Of a DNA stretch of 64,000 bases, positions 1-12,896 are shown piece by piece. Origin of the DNA: Mesorhizobium sp. BR1-1-16 (GTDB taxonomy: Bacteria > Pseudomonadota > Alphaproteobacteria > Rhizobiales > Kaistiaceae); contig NZ_JAIUIE010000005.1 of assembly GCF_020165495.1 (NCBI RefSeq), forward strand, positions 292,401 to 356,400, given 5' to 3'. The number at the start of each line of letters is the position of its first letter. The first letter of the stretch is position 1. Under the pieces are notes generated by a model. That model was not told the DNA's origin and did no database searches. It worked only from the letters and a program-made list of their open reading frames with translations. The translations under genes were made by a program, and so were the position numbers.

Positions 1-1089
1 CGGATCGGCCGTCGAGCCGTCGTGCCAGAGGCCCTGCGCCTTGGAATAGGCTTCGACCAGCGCGATGCGCTCGGCCTGGCGGCCGGTCTCGTCGAGATAG
101 TCGATCGTCTCGGCATCAACGGGGAAGAAGCCGCAGGTGGCGCCGTATTCCGGCGCCATATTGGCGATCGTGGCGCGGTCGGCGAGCGTCAGATGGCTGA
201 TGCCTTCGCCATAGAACTCGACGAACTTGCCGACGACGCCCTTCTTGCGCAGCATCTGCGTCACGGTGAGCACGAGATCGGTTGCCGTGATGCCTTCGCG
301 CAGCGCGCCGGTCAGGCGGAAGCCGACAACCTCGGGCACGAGCATCGAGATCGGCTGGCCGAGCATGGCCGCCTCGGCCTCGATGCCACCGACGCCCCAG
401 CCGAGCACACCGAGGCCGTTGACCATCGTCGTGTGACTGTCGGTGCCGACAAGCGTATCCGGATAGGCGATCTCGGCGCCGGTGGCCTCGTCGGTCCGCG
501 TCCACACGGTCTGGGCGAGATATTCGAGATTGACCTGATGGCAGATGCCGGTGCCCGGCGGCACGACGCGGAAATTCGAGAAGGCCGACTGACCCCATTT
601 CAGGAAGCGGTAGCGCTCCTGGTTCTGCTCATATTCCCGGTCGACATTCTGCTTGAGCGCGGTCGCATTGCCGAAGAAATCGACGACGACCGAATGGTCG
701 ATGACGAGATCGACCGGAACGAGCGGATTGATCTTTTCCGGATTGCCGCCGAGCGCCTTCATGGCGTCGCGCATCGCGGCGAGATCGACCACCGCCGGCA
801 CGCCGGTGAAATCCTGCATCAGCACGCGGGCCGGGCGGAAGGCGATCTCGCGATTGCTCTTGCGCGTCGTCAGCCACTCGGCGATCGCACGGATGTCATC
901 GGCCGAAACGGTACGGCCGTCTTCGTTGCGGAGGAGATTTTCGAGCAGAACCTTCAGGGAGAAGGGAAGGCTGGAGATCCCGGGAAGCCCGTTCTTCTCT
1001 GCGTCCGGCAGGCTGAAATAGACATAGGACTGTCCGCCGACCTGAAGGGTCTTGCGGGATTTGAAGCTGTCGGGGTGCGGAGTGCTCAC
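1..1089 (-). CDS. acnA: Aconitate hydratase AcnA, N-terminal 363 residues (runs off the left edge)
   Basis: This is the TCA-cycle enzyme that interconverts citrate and isocitrate in the cytoplasm. The frame is open from a GTG at 1089 to the window edge. An in-frame TGA at 1096-1098 rules out a longer start. The translation carries AcnA/IRP-type segments: [37 protein letters not shown] and [22 protein letters not shown]. About 40% of a normal ~890-residue enzyme is visible. The three cysteines that bind the [4Fe-4S] cluster should lie outside the window. It is divergent from ccmA, an order often seen in Hyphomicrobiales. Confidence 0.95.
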   Translation of the reverse strand, partial: MSTPHPDSFKSRKTLQVGGQSYVYFSLPDAEKNGLPGISSLPFSLKVLLENLLRNEDGRTVSADDIRAIAEWLTTRKSNREIAFRPARVLMQDFTGVPAVVDLAAMRDAMKALGGNPEKINPLVPVDLVIDHSVVVDFFGNATALKQNVDREYEQNQERYRFLKWGQSAFSNFRVVPPGTGICHQVNLEYLAQTVWTRTDEATGAEIAYPDTLVGTDSHTTMVNGLGVLGWGVGGIEAEAAMLGQPISMLVPEVVGFRLTGALREGITATDLVLTVTQMLRKKGVVGKFVEFYGEGISHLTLADRATIANMAPEYGATCGFFPVDAETIDYLDETGRQAERIALVEAYSKAQGLWHDGSTADP

Positions 1090-1391
1090 GATGGATCAGG
1101 CCCTCGGTTCGATCGCAAAAGAAACCTGACCGAAGCCGATGCACGAACCATGCCCGCCTCGATCCGGCGAAACCGGCAAGTCGGGCGCACGAACTGCCGC
1201 CAGGCGGCAGATGCAGCGCGCTCTCAAGCGCCGGTCCGGACTGTCTGTCCTCGCCGCGGCGCGGCCCCGCGCCGGGTTGCAGGGCTTATAGTGAATTTCG
1301 TAAGGAGAAGCCACAACGAGGAAAGTTGCCGCGGCTGGAACGGTTCGAATTCGCCGCTCCCCTTCGGCTCGCCGCCAGCCCGGGAGGTTGC
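1090..1391. other. acnA/ccmA divergent intergenic region
   Basis: About 300 bases separate the acnA and ccmA starts. The stretch must hold both promoters, but I see no convincing -35/-10 pair. It contains a perfect 17-base inverted repeat at 1194-1210, listed separately. An A/T-richer patch lies around 1288-1305 (TTATAGTGAATTTCG), where a ccmA promoter could sit. No gene is supported here. Confidence 0.6.
1194..1210. repeat. Perfect inverted repeat CTGCCGCC-A-GGCGGCAG
   Basis: Eight-base arms with a one-base centre lie between acnA and ccmA. There is no T tract, so it is not an intrinsic terminator. It could be an operator or a cruciform-prone GC palindrome. Its position near the presumed acnA promoter is the only hint of function. 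Confidence 0.5.
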
Positions 1392-1985
1392 GTGATCCGT
1401 CTCGACGTCAGGGACCTTGCCGTCGAGCGCGGCGGCAGACCCGTCCTCGCCGGGATCGGCTTCGCGCTCGCGGCGGGCGAGGCGCTTGCGCTCACGGGCG
1501 CGAATGGCGCCGGAAAATCGACGCTTCTGCGCGCCGTCGCTGGTCTGGTGCCGCTGACCGGCGGGCGGATCGACTGGCAGGGCAGCGGCGAACCCATCGC
1601 CGAGGCGATCCACTATTTCGGCCATCTCGACGCGTTGAAGCCCACCCTCGCGGTCGCGGACAACCTCATTCTGTGGTCAAAAGTCGCAGGAGTGCCGGGC
1701 CTCTCCGTGATCGAGGCGCTGGAGCGGGTCGGGCTCGACCATCTCGACGACATGCCGGCCGCCTATCTTTCTGCCGGCCAGCGGCGGCGTGTCGCCTTTG
1801 CCCGCCTGCTCGTGGTGCGACGGCCGGTCTGGCTGCTCGACGAGCCGACCGCCGCGCTCGATGCCGGCGCGGAGGCGACCTTCGGTGATCTCCTCGCCGA
1901 TCATATCGCGTCCGGCGGCCTTGCCCTCGTCGCGACGCACCGGCCCTTGCCGATTCCGGCCGCAACGCTGAGGCTTGGCGCATGA
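1392..1985 (+). CDS. ccmA: Heme exporter ATP-binding protein CcmA
   Basis: CcmA is the ATPase of the CcmAB(CD) complex, which drives heme-loaded CcmE release during cytochrome c maturation at the inner membrane. The 197-residue product has a Walker A GANGAGKST (about 36-44), a signature LSAGQRRR and a Walker B VWLLDEPTAALD. I chose the GTG at 1392 because GGAGG lies four bases upstream and family members start at this point. A TTG at 1326 in the same frame would add 22 atypical residues. It ends seven codons before the ccmB ATG, inside the region used by a longer ccmB reading, so the two are tightly coupled. Confidence 0.92.
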   Translation: MIRLDVRDLAVERGGRPVLAGIGFALAAGEALALTGANGAGKSTLLRAVAGLVPLTGGRIDWQGSGEPIAEAIHYFGHLDALKPTLAVADNLILWSKVAGVPGLSVIEALERVGLDHLDDMPAAYLSAGQRRRVAFARLLVVRRPVWLLDEPTAALDAGAEATFGDLLADHIASGGLALVATHRPLPIPAATLRLGA

Positions 1986-2004
1986 CGTTCGTCCTTGGCG
2001 CATC

Positions 2005-2673
2005 ATGACCGGATTCTTCCTCGCCCTTGCCGGACGGACAGCGCGCCTTTCGCTCGGCGCCGGCGGCGGAGCATTCACCGGCCTCGTCTTCTTCCTGTCG
2101 GTGGTGGCCGTCGTGCCCTTTGGCGTCGGGCCTGACATGCCGCTTCTCGCCCGCATCGGCCCGGCCATGCTGTGGATCGCTGCGCTGCTCGCGACGCTGC
2201 TCGGTCTCGACCGGCTGTTCCAGGACGATCGCGACGACGGCTCGCTCGACCAGATGATCCTCTCGGGCCTGCCGCTCGAACTGATCGTGCTCGCCAAGGC
2301 CATCGGCCACTGGCTGGCCACCGGCCTGCCCCTCGTCGTCGGCGCGCCGCTGTTCGGGTTGATGCTCGGCGCCGATGGCCACGCGATCCTCTTCGTGACG
2401 CTGACGCTCCTGATCGGCACGCCGGCGCTGACCTTCATCGGCGCGATCGGCGCAGCCCTGATTACCGCCATGCGCCGCGGCGGCCTGATCGTCGCCGTGC
2501 TGGTGCTGCCGTTCACGATCCCGGTGCTGATCTTCGGGGTCAGCGCGGTCGCGGCCGCGACAGGCGGTTTCGACCCGGCCACACCGCTGATGGTCCTCGC
2601 CGGGCTCGCCCTCGGATCGCTGGTCGCCGGCCCGATCGCCGCCGCGGCTGCGCTGCGGGCGGCGCTCGATTAG
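2005..2673 (+). CDS. ccmB: Heme exporter membrane protein CcmB
   Basis: CcmB is the membrane subunit of the cytochrome c maturation ABC complex. The 222-residue product is the usual family length and has about six hydrophobic segments. It includes the family stretch DRLFQDDRDDGSLDQ after the second one. The ATG at 2005 follows ccmA by 19 bases; an in-frame TTG at 1975 would overlap ccmA and is less likely. The TAG at 2671-2673 overlaps the TAA of the convergent putA (bases 2670-2672), so the two genes meet tail to tail with no terminator between. The usual next genes ccmC, ccmD and ccmG are absent here. Confidence 0.92.
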   Translation: MTGFFLALAGRTARLSLGAGGGAFTGLVFFLSVVAVVPFGVGPDMPLLARIGPAMLWIAALLATLLGLDRLFQDDRDDGSLDQMILSGLPLELIVLAKAIGHWLATGLPLVVGAPLFGLMLGADGHAILFVTLTLLIGTPALTFIGAIGAALITAMRRGGLIVAVLVLPFTIPVLIFGVSAVAAATGGFDPATPLMVLAGLALGSLVAGPIAAAAALRAALD

Positions 2674-5600
2674 CCGATCGACATCAGGCTCGCATTGCCG
2701 CCGGCCGCCGCCGTATTGACGCTGATCGAGACTTCCTCGATCAGCCCGTCGAGATAGAAGGTCTCCCGCCCGCTGGCGAGGCCGTCGCTGGAAACGGCAT
2801 GGATGGCGACGATCGGGCCTTCGCGAGCGGCGATACGGCCGGCAAGCAGCGCCAGCCGGTCCGCATCGCCTTCGAAGAGGACCGCACCGAGCGGCATGGT
2901 CTCGGCGTCGTCGATCACGTCGATGCGCCGCGCGACCTCCGTAGGCAGGGCGCCGAGCAGCGCGGCGATGGCCTCGCCCGGTGAGAGCACGGCGCGGTTG
3001 CCTGTCGCCAATGCCGCACCGAGCGCGACCGTCAATCCGGCCGGCGTCTTCGCCTCGATCAGCACGCGCCCGCGGGCCCGCGTGAAATAGCTGTCGCGCT
3101 GCCCCACCGGCCCCGCAAGAATGCACTCCGCGCCCACGCCGGCCCGTTCGATGAAACCACGCACCCGCGCCGCTGCGTCGCCATCGCCCCGCCGCGCCAG
3201 CCAATCAGCGAAGGTCTGAGCGACCGGGTCGCCTCCACCTGAAGGCGCGTCCCCGCCAGCCGCTTCATGCGGCTGCACGAGACGTCCGAGATAAAGCGGG
3301 CCGCCGGCCTTCGGCCCGGTGCCGGAAAGGCCGTTGCCGCCGAACGGCTGCACACCGACCACGGCGCCGACGACGTTTCGATTCACATAGAGATTGCCGG
3401 CATGAACGCGCGCCGTGACGGCGGCGATCGTCTCGTCGATGCGCGTATGCAGGCCGAATGTGAGGCCATAGCCGGTGCCGTTGATGGCATCGACCAGAAC
3501 TTCGAGGCCGTCGCGGGCATAGCGCAGCACATGCAGCACCGGCCCGAACACCTCGCCAGGCACGTCCTTGATCGCATCGATCTCGATCAGCGCCGGCGCG
3601 ACGAAGCTGCCCGGCCTCGCCTCGTTCCCCGCGGCAAGCCGGTGCACCTTGAAGCCGCGCGCCGCCATGGCCGCTATATGCGCCTCGAGCTTTTCGGCGG
3701 CTTCCTCCGTGATGACAGGCCCGATATCGGTTGAAAGCAGCGCCGGATCGCCCAGCGACAATTCGGCCATCGCGCCTTTCAGCATGGCGATCATCCGGTC
3801 TGCGACGTCATCCTGGATACACAGCACCCGCAGCGCCGAACAGCGCTGGCCCGCGCTGTCGAAAGCGGAGAGGATCGCGTCGGCCGCGACCTGCTCGGCA
3901 AGCGCCGAGGAATCGACGATCATCGCGTTCTGGCCGCCCGTCTCGGCAATCAATGGCAAAGTGCGGCCATCCGGCGTCAAACGGCTTGCGAGGCTGCGAT
4001 TGATCGCGCGCGCGACCTCGGTCGAGCCGGTGAACAGCACACCACGGACGCGCGAATCGGCGACAAGCGCCGCACCGACATCGCCCGCGCCCGGCAGAAG
4101 CTGGACAGCCGCCGCCGGCACGCCGGATGCGCGCAGGATACGCACCGCCTCGGCGGCAATGAGCGGCGTTTCCTCGGCCGGCTTCGCGAGCACGGGATTG
4201 CCGGCCGCGAGCGCCGCCGCGACCTGGCCGGTGAAGATCGCGAGCGGGAAATTCCACGGGCTGATGGCGACCACCGGGCCGAGCGGCCGATGCGTATCGG
4301 CGGCAAAACCCGCCCGCGCGGCGCCGGCATAATAGCGCAGGAAATCGACCGCCTCGCGCACCTCGGAGACGGCGTTCGGGATCGTGCGCCCCGCCTCGCG
4401 CACGATGAGGCCGACGAGCTCGGGCAAGCGGGTTTCCAGCGCATCGGCGGCACGCTCCAGCGCGGAAGCACGCTCGCTGGCCGGCGTCGCGCCCCAGATC
4501 GGCGCGATCGCCTCGGCCTCGGCAAAGGCCGCGTCGATCGCCTCCGGCGAAGCGACGATCATGCCGCCGACACGGTCACGCCGATCGGCCGGATTGAGAA
4601 TGTCGATCGCCTCACCGGCAAGCTCGTCCGTCCCGACCAGCGGCGCAGCGCTCCACGGCCCCGCGGCACTGCCGATCAACGCCACCGCGAGCGCGGCGAG
4701 CCGCTGCTCGTTGGCAAGATCAAGTCCGGCCGAATTGATGCGATCAGCGCCATAAAGCGCGCGCGGCAGGGCGATCTTCGGATGCGGCGCGCCGACCGGC
4801 TCCAGCGCGAGCGCTTCCGTGACGGGATCGGCGATGAGCGCCTCGACCGGCACCCCGGGGTCGGAGATCCGGTTCACGAAGGAGGTGTTGGCACCGTTTT
4901 CGAGCAGCCGCCGCACGAGATAGGCGAGCAGCGTGTCATGCGTGCCGACCGGCGCATAGATGCGGCAGGGCCGGCCGAGCTTCCCCTCGCCCACCACTTC
5001 CTCATAGAGCGGCTCGCCCATGCCGTGCAGGCACTGAAACTCATACTGGCCGGGATAATAGTTAGCGCCGGCCATCTCCATGACGGCGGCCAGTGTCTGC
5101 GCGTTATGCGTCGCGAACTGCGGGAAGATCGCATCCGGCGCCGCGAGCAGGCGCCGGGCGCAGGCGAGATAGGAAACGTCGGTGTGCAGCTTGCGGGTGA
5201 AGACCGGGAAGTCCTCCAGCCCGGCCTCCTGCGCCCGCTTGATCTCGCTGTCCCAATAGGCGCCCTTGACGAGGCGCACCATCAGTCGCCGCCGGCTGCG
5301 CCGCGCGAGATCGACCAGCCAGTCGATGACGAAGGGACAGCGTTTGCCATAAGCCTGGATGACGAAGCCGATGCCGTTCCAGCCGGCAAGGTCCGGATCG
5401 AAGGCGAGCGCCTCCAGGAGATCGAGCGAGATCTCCAGCCGATCCGCCTCCTCCGCATCGATATTGAGCCCGATATCGTAGCGCTTCGCCAGCACCGCGA
5501 GACCCTTCAAGAGGGGCAGCAGTTCGGCCATGACGCGGCCGCGCTGTGCCCTTGCATAACGGGGATGCAGCGCCGAGAGCTTCACCGAAATGCCCGGCCC

Positions 5601-6518
5601 CTCATAGATGCCGCGCCCGCCCGCCGCCTTGCCGATGGCATGGATCGCCTGCTCGTAATCGGCGAGGTAACGCGCCGCGTCGCCGGCGGTCATCGCCGCC
5701 TCGCCAAGCATGTCGTAGGAATAGCGGAAGCCCTTCGCCTCCATGCGGCGACTATTGGCCAACGCCTCGCCGATGGTCTGGCCGGTGACGAACTGCTCGC
5801 CCATCAGCCGCATCGCGATCTCGACGCCCTTGCGGATCAGCGGCTCGCCGCCCTTGCCGATCAGCCGTGTCAAGGCGGCGGAGAGGCCCCGTTCGCTGTT
5901 GGTCGTGTTGAGCTTGCCGGTGACGACGAGACCCCATGTGGCCGCGTTGACGAACAGCGACGGGCTGTGACCGACATGCGCGCGCCAATCGCCCGCCGAG
6001 ATCTTGTCGCGGATCAGGGCTTCGCGGGTCGGCCGGTCGGGGATGCGCAGCAGCGCCTCGGCAAGGCACATCAGCGCCACGCCTTCCTGCGTCGACAGCG
6101 CGTATTCGCGCACGAGCCCGTCGACGCGCCCGGCCGGCTCCTTGAGGCGCAGCCGCTCGACGAGTTGCCGCGCCGTCCGCTCCGCCCGGGCCTTCGCGGC
6201 TGGATCGAGCTGCGCCTGCGGGATCAGCAGCGGCAGGCATTCCGTTTCCGGCATCCGCGTCGCCGCGGTGATCCGAGCGCGGAGGGCGCTCTGGGGGGCC
6301 AGATCGCGCGCGAAGCCGACAAATGGACCTTGAGCGGGCTGTGGAACCGGCTCCGCGTCGTCATCCGCGTCGAAACGCTCGCCGCGCTCCACACGTTCGA
6401 TCGCCGCGATGACTCCGGTCCGTGCCAGCCAATGCGGCGAGCGCCCGACCATCGCAGCCGCCGCCTTCAGCCGCGCGCGCAGCACCTCGTCCACCTTGAT
6501 CGCAATCGTCCCCGCCAT
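2670..6518 (-). CDS. putA: Bifunctional proline dehydrogenase / glutamate semialdehyde dehydrogenase PutA with N-terminal RHH domain
   Basis: PutA oxidises proline to glutamate in two steps, using FAD and then NAD+. The 1282-residue product has three parts. Residues 1-48 resemble the E. coli PutA ribbon-helix-helix domain (TIAIKVDE strand, RSPHWL turn). The proline dehydrogenase barrel spans roughly 240-550. The aldehyde dehydrogenase part spans roughly 630-1130, with PWNFPLAI, the active-site Glu859 (AETGG) and catalytic Cys893 (GQRCSALR). A C-terminal extension follows, as in long PutAs. The RHH part suggests that it can also act as its own transcriptional repressor, as in enteric bacteria; that is inference. 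It is divergent from atpH and overlaps the end of ccmB by 4 bases. Confidence 0.95.
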   Translation of the reverse strand: MAGTIAIKVDEVLRARLKAAAAMVGRSPHWLARTGVIAAIERVERGERFDADDDAEPVPQPAQGPFVGFARDLAPQSALRARITAATRMPETECLPLLIPQAQLDPAAKARAERTARQLVERLRLKEPAGRVDGLVREYALSTQEGVALMCLAEALLRIPDRPTREALIRDKISAGDWRAHVGHSPSLFVNAATWGLVVTGKLNTTNSERGLSAALTRLIGKGGEPLIRKGVEIAMRLMGEQFVTGQTIGEALANSRRMEAKGFRYSYDMLGEAAMTAGDAARYLADYEQAIHAIGKAAGGRGIYEGPGISVKLSALHPRYARAQRGRVMAELLPLLKGLAVLAKRYDIGLNIDAEEADRLEISLDLLEALAFDPDLAGWNGIGFVIQAYGKRCPFVIDWLVDLARRSRRRLMVRLVKGAYWDSEIKRAQEAGLEDFPVFTRKLHTDVSYLACARRLLAAPDAIFPQFATHNAQTLAAVMEMAGANYYPGQYEFQCLHGMGEPLYEEVVGEGKLGRPCRIYAPVGTHDTLLAYLVRRLLENGANTSFVNRISDPGVPVEALIADPVTEALALEPVGAPHPKIALPRALYGADRINSAGLDLANEQRLAALAVALIGSAAGPWSAAPLVGTDELAGEAIDILNPADRRDRVGGMIVASPEAIDAAFAEAEAIAPIWGATPASERASALERAADALETRLPELVGLIVREAGRTIPNAVSEVREAVDFLRYYAGAARAGFAADTHRPLGPVVAISPWNFPLAIFTGQVAAALAAGNPVLAKPAEETPLIAAEAVRILRASGVPAAAVQLLPGAGDVGAALVADSRVRGVLFTGSTEVARAINRSLASRLTPDGRTLPLIAETGGQNAMIVDSSALAEQVAADAILSAFDSAGQRCSALRVLCIQDDVADRMIAMLKGAMAELSLGDPALLSTDIGPVITEEAAEKLEAHIAAMAARGFKVHRLAAGNEARPGSFVAPALIEIDAIKDVPGEVFGPVLHVLRYARDGLEVLVDAINGTGYGLTFGLHTRIDETIAAVTARVHAGNLYVNRNVVGAVVGVQPFGGNGLSGTGPKAGGPLYLGRLVQPHEAAGGDAPSGGGDPVAQTFADWLARRGDGDAAARVRGFIERAGVGAECILAGPVGQRDSYFTRARGRVLIEAKTPAGLTVALGAALATGNRAVLSPGEAIAALLGALPTEVARRIDVIDDAETMPLGAVLFEGDADRLALLAGRIAAREGPIVAIHAVSSDGLASGRETFYLDGLIEEVSISVNTAAAGGNASLMSIG

Positions 6519-6829
6519 CGTCTCAATCCCGCTAGCCTCGATCCATCGGTGTTACTCCGTCCCGTGACGGGTGTCACCCGCCACGCGCAGCCCACGGCAA
6601 TCGGTAATACCGCCTTCGCCATGGGATTCAGGCCCCGGCCGAAGCAAATCTCGGCGTGCTGGCGAGTTGCGACGGGCGGGAGGCTGTGCTAACGAACGCG
6701 CGGCTTACGGGCGGGCCATTCTCGACGGCTTCTAGCTGCTTCGACAAAATCCAATCCGTTCAGTGTGTTGCACGGCAGCGACCGGAACGGGACCGAAGCC
6801 CGGTCGTGGCGTCTTAAAGCGAGGATCAG
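6519..6829. other. putA/atpH divergent intergenic region
   Basis: These 311 bases must carry the putA promoter and the atp operon promoter. I see no clear sigma-70 pair. The stretch contains a small inverted repeat CGGGTG-T-CACCCG near 6569-6581. It also has a GTTGCA at 6767-6772 and a related GTTGCG at 6666-6671. GTTGCA is the core bound by E. coli PutA, but six bases can occur by chance. No gene is supported here. Confidence 0.5.
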
Positions 6830-8919
<2,090 letters not shown>

Positions 8920-8930
8920 ACCTAGGGAAG

Positions 8931-8957
8931 GGCCGGATCGCCTCGCGCGGTCCGGCC
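8931..8957 (+). other. Hairpin in the atpA-atpG gap
   Basis: Eleven-base arms GGCCGGATCGC and GCGGTCCGGCC pair with one G-T wobble around the loop CTCGC. The following bases TTCATTCC are only weakly T-rich, and atpG is the next gene of the same operon. I therefore read it as an RNA processing, stability or partial attenuation element and not as an operon end. Confidence 0.5.
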
Positions 8958-8982
8958 TTCATTCCGCTCGACAGGGACGCTC

Positions 8983-11339
<2,357 letters not shown>

Positions 11340-11366
11340 GCGTCCGACGAGAAGAGGTAAGTTCCC

Positions 11367-11771
11367 ATGGCCGATCCGTTCCCGTTCGAACTCGTCTCGC
11401 CTGAGCGGCTGCTCCTCTCGGAGCCGGCCCTCTCGGTCGTCGTGCCGGGATCGGAGGGCGAGTTCGAGGTTCTGAAGAACCACGCGCCCTTCATGTCGAC
11501 CATCAAGCCCGGCGTCGTCACGGTGACGCTGGCCTCTGGTCCTGCCCAGCGCTTCTTCGTGCGCGGCGGTTTTGCCGACGTGAATGCGAGCGGTCTGACG
11601 ATCCTCGCCGAGCAGGCGATTCCGGTCGAGAGCCTGAACGCCGAGGACATTGCGAAGCAGATCCGCGATGCCGAGGAAGATGTCGCCGACGCGCGCGACG
11701 ACATCTCGAAGACGGCCGCCGCTACACGGCTCGCCCAGTTGAAGGATGTCCAGGCGGTTCTGGGTCACTGA
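11367..11771 (+). CDS. atpC: ATP synthase F1 epsilon subunit
   Basis: This subunit of the central stalk can inhibit ATP hydrolysis. The 134-residue product has the N-terminal beta-sandwich (FPFELVSPERLLLS, GSEGEFEVLKNHAPFMS) over residues 1-85. A charged helical C-terminus follows. AAGAGGTAA precedes the ATG by a few bases. It is the last gene of atpHAGDC, and a strong terminator begins 30 bases after its stop. Confidence 0.96.
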   Translation: MADPFPFELVSPERLLLSEPALSVVVPGSEGEFEVLKNHAPFMSTIKPGVVTVTLASGPAQRFFVRGGFADVNASGLTILAEQAIPVESLNAEDIAKQIRDAEEDVADARDDISKTAAATRLAQLKDVQAVLGH

Positions 11772-11800
11772 CCCGGGCTGAACCTCGCCGACAATCAAAA

Positions 11801-11834
11801 CCCGCCGCCATCGGCTGATGGCGGCGGGTTTTTT
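11801..11834 (+). terminator. Intrinsic terminator of the atp operon
   Basis: A perfect 12-base stem CCCGCCGCCATC / GATGGCGGCGGG closes a GGCT loop and is followed at once by six T residues (11829-11834). Four A residues precede it. The reverse strand therefore also has a short T run, and the element could also stop transcripts of the convergent RcnB-like gene at 11856-12185. Confidence 0.95.
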
Positions 11835-11855
11835 CTTGTTGAATTCGCGCGAGTG

Positions 11856-12185
11856 TCAGTGGCCGTTCAAGATCGATGCGATGATGCCCGAGGCGATGCC
11901 GACCATCAGGTACTGGTTGCCCTGCTGGACCCAACGATAGCCACGCGGCGGTGCCTTCAGATGATGGTGGCGATAGTCGACGTCCCGGCCCCACTGGCTC
12001 TGCGGAATGCGCTGGCCTTTTCTCCAGGCCTGCTGCTTGCCATGCGAGCCGCGGCCGTCATGGACCTGATCCTTGCCATGCGAGCTGTAATGGTTCTGGC
12101 TCGGCGCACGATAGGACTGCTGGGCGTTGGCAGCCGGGATGGCGAGCGCAGCGACAGCGATTGAAGCTAGAAGAATGCGTTTCAT
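11856..12185 (-). CDS. Secreted RcnB-family protein
   Basis: This 109-residue protein has a clear Sec signal peptide (residues 1 to about 22, ending ANA-Q). The mature part is His/Gln/Arg-rich, followed by the RcnB-type core WRKGQRIP...VDYRHHHLKAPPRGYRWV and a short hydrophobic end. RcnB proteins are periplasmic; the E. coli member modulates nickel and cobalt efflux. No metal transporter is adjacent, so a metal role here is only family inference. It is a single-gene unit converging on the atp terminator. Possible regulatory repeats lie 48-86 bases upstream of its start. Confidence 0.8.
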   Translation of the reverse strand: MKRILLASIAVAALAIPAANAQQSYRAPSQNHYSSHGKDQVHDGRGSHGKQQAWRKGQRIPQSQWGRDVDYRHHHLKAPPRGYRWVQQGNQYLMVGIASGIIASILNGH

Positions 12186-12232
12186 CGGAAAGCTCCTCGG
12201 TTGGTCGATGCACGCTTTCTAGCGCGCCTGCG

Positions 12233-12271
12233 ATGAACCGAGACTGAACGGCAACCTTATTATCTGTTCAG
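12233..12271 (-). promoter_or_regulatory. Repeated GTTCA half-sites upstream of the RcnB-like gene
   Basis: On the minus strand the order is CTGAAC (12271-12266), 16 bases, GTTCAG (12249-12244), 5 bases, GTTCAT (12238-12233). The last two are direct repeats spaced 11 bases start to start, the spacing typical of OmpR/PhoB-family response regulators. The first two form an inverted pair. The block lies 48 bases before the ATG, where a regulator would contact a promoter. Confidence 0.35.
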
Positions 12272-12348
12272 GTTATTTTCTTTTGAGCTTACCATTTCGC
12301 CGTAGCCAGCGCCGGCCGGCCCTGAAGACGAGATGGTACGCGCTCCGG

Positions 12349-12867
12349 TCAGCCTGCCAGATGGCTGAACGCCGCGACGACCTGTTCATAAACCTTGCGC
12401 TTGAATGGAACGATCAGCGTGGGCAGCGTGGCGAGCTTTTCCCAGCGCCAGGAAATGAACTCGGCTTCATACTGGCCGCCGCCCGGCGCGAGGACGTCGA
12501 TCTCGCTCTCTTCCCCTTCGAAGCGGAAGGCGAACCACTTCTGGCGCTGGCCGCGAAATTTGCCCTTGAGCGCAATGCCGACGAGTTCGGGCGGCAGGTC
12601 ATAGTCGAACCAGCCCTCGGCCTCGGCAAGCAGGGCGACCGACTTGATGCTGGTCTCCTCATAGAGCTCGCGATAGACGGCCGGCAGCGGCGCTTCGCCC
12701 TCATCGATGCCGCCTTGCGGCAATTGCCAGACGGGGTCGCCCGCGACCAGTTCGGCATTCGGCGACCGCTCGCCGATGAAGACTTTTCCTTCACGGTTGA
12801 ACACCACGGCGCCGACGCAGGGGCGATAGGGCAGCGTCGCCGGGTCGACCGGCTTCTTCTTCGACAT
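12349..12867 (-). CDS. rppH: RNA pyrophosphohydrolase RppH (Nudix)
   Basis: RppH removes pyrophosphate from 5'-triphosphate RNA and so primes decay. The 172-residue product from ATG 12867 has the alphaproteobacterial RppH N-terminus [21 protein letters not shown]. Its Nudix box is [21 protein letters not shown], with the catalytic REL-EE. The same frame stays open far upstream, but only this start gives the family N-terminus. It lies 29 bases after the stop of the small membrane gene described next. Confidence 0.93.
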   Translation of the reverse strand: MSKKKPVDPATLPYRPCVGAVVFNREGKVFIGERSPNAELVAGDPVWQLPQGGIDEGEAPLPAVYRELYEETSIKSVALLAEAEGWFDYDLPPELVGIALKGKFRGQRQKWFAFRFEGEESEIDVLAPGGGQYEAEFISWRWEKLATLPTLIVPFKRKVYEQVVAAFSHLAG

Positions 12868-12896
12868 GGCAGTTCTCCGGGATGTCGGGCGGCGCG

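Noticed and set aside
1326..1391. TTG start for ccmA at 1326
   Set aside because: A GAGGAAAG precedes it, but the extra 22 residues do not resemble CcmA. The GTG at 1392 has GGAGG and gives the family N-terminus.
4290..6692. 800-residue frame antisense to putA
   Set aside because: It runs opposite a gene with full domain matches. The product has no domain and is Arg/Asp/Leu-rich, as expected from reading high-GC coding DNA backwards.
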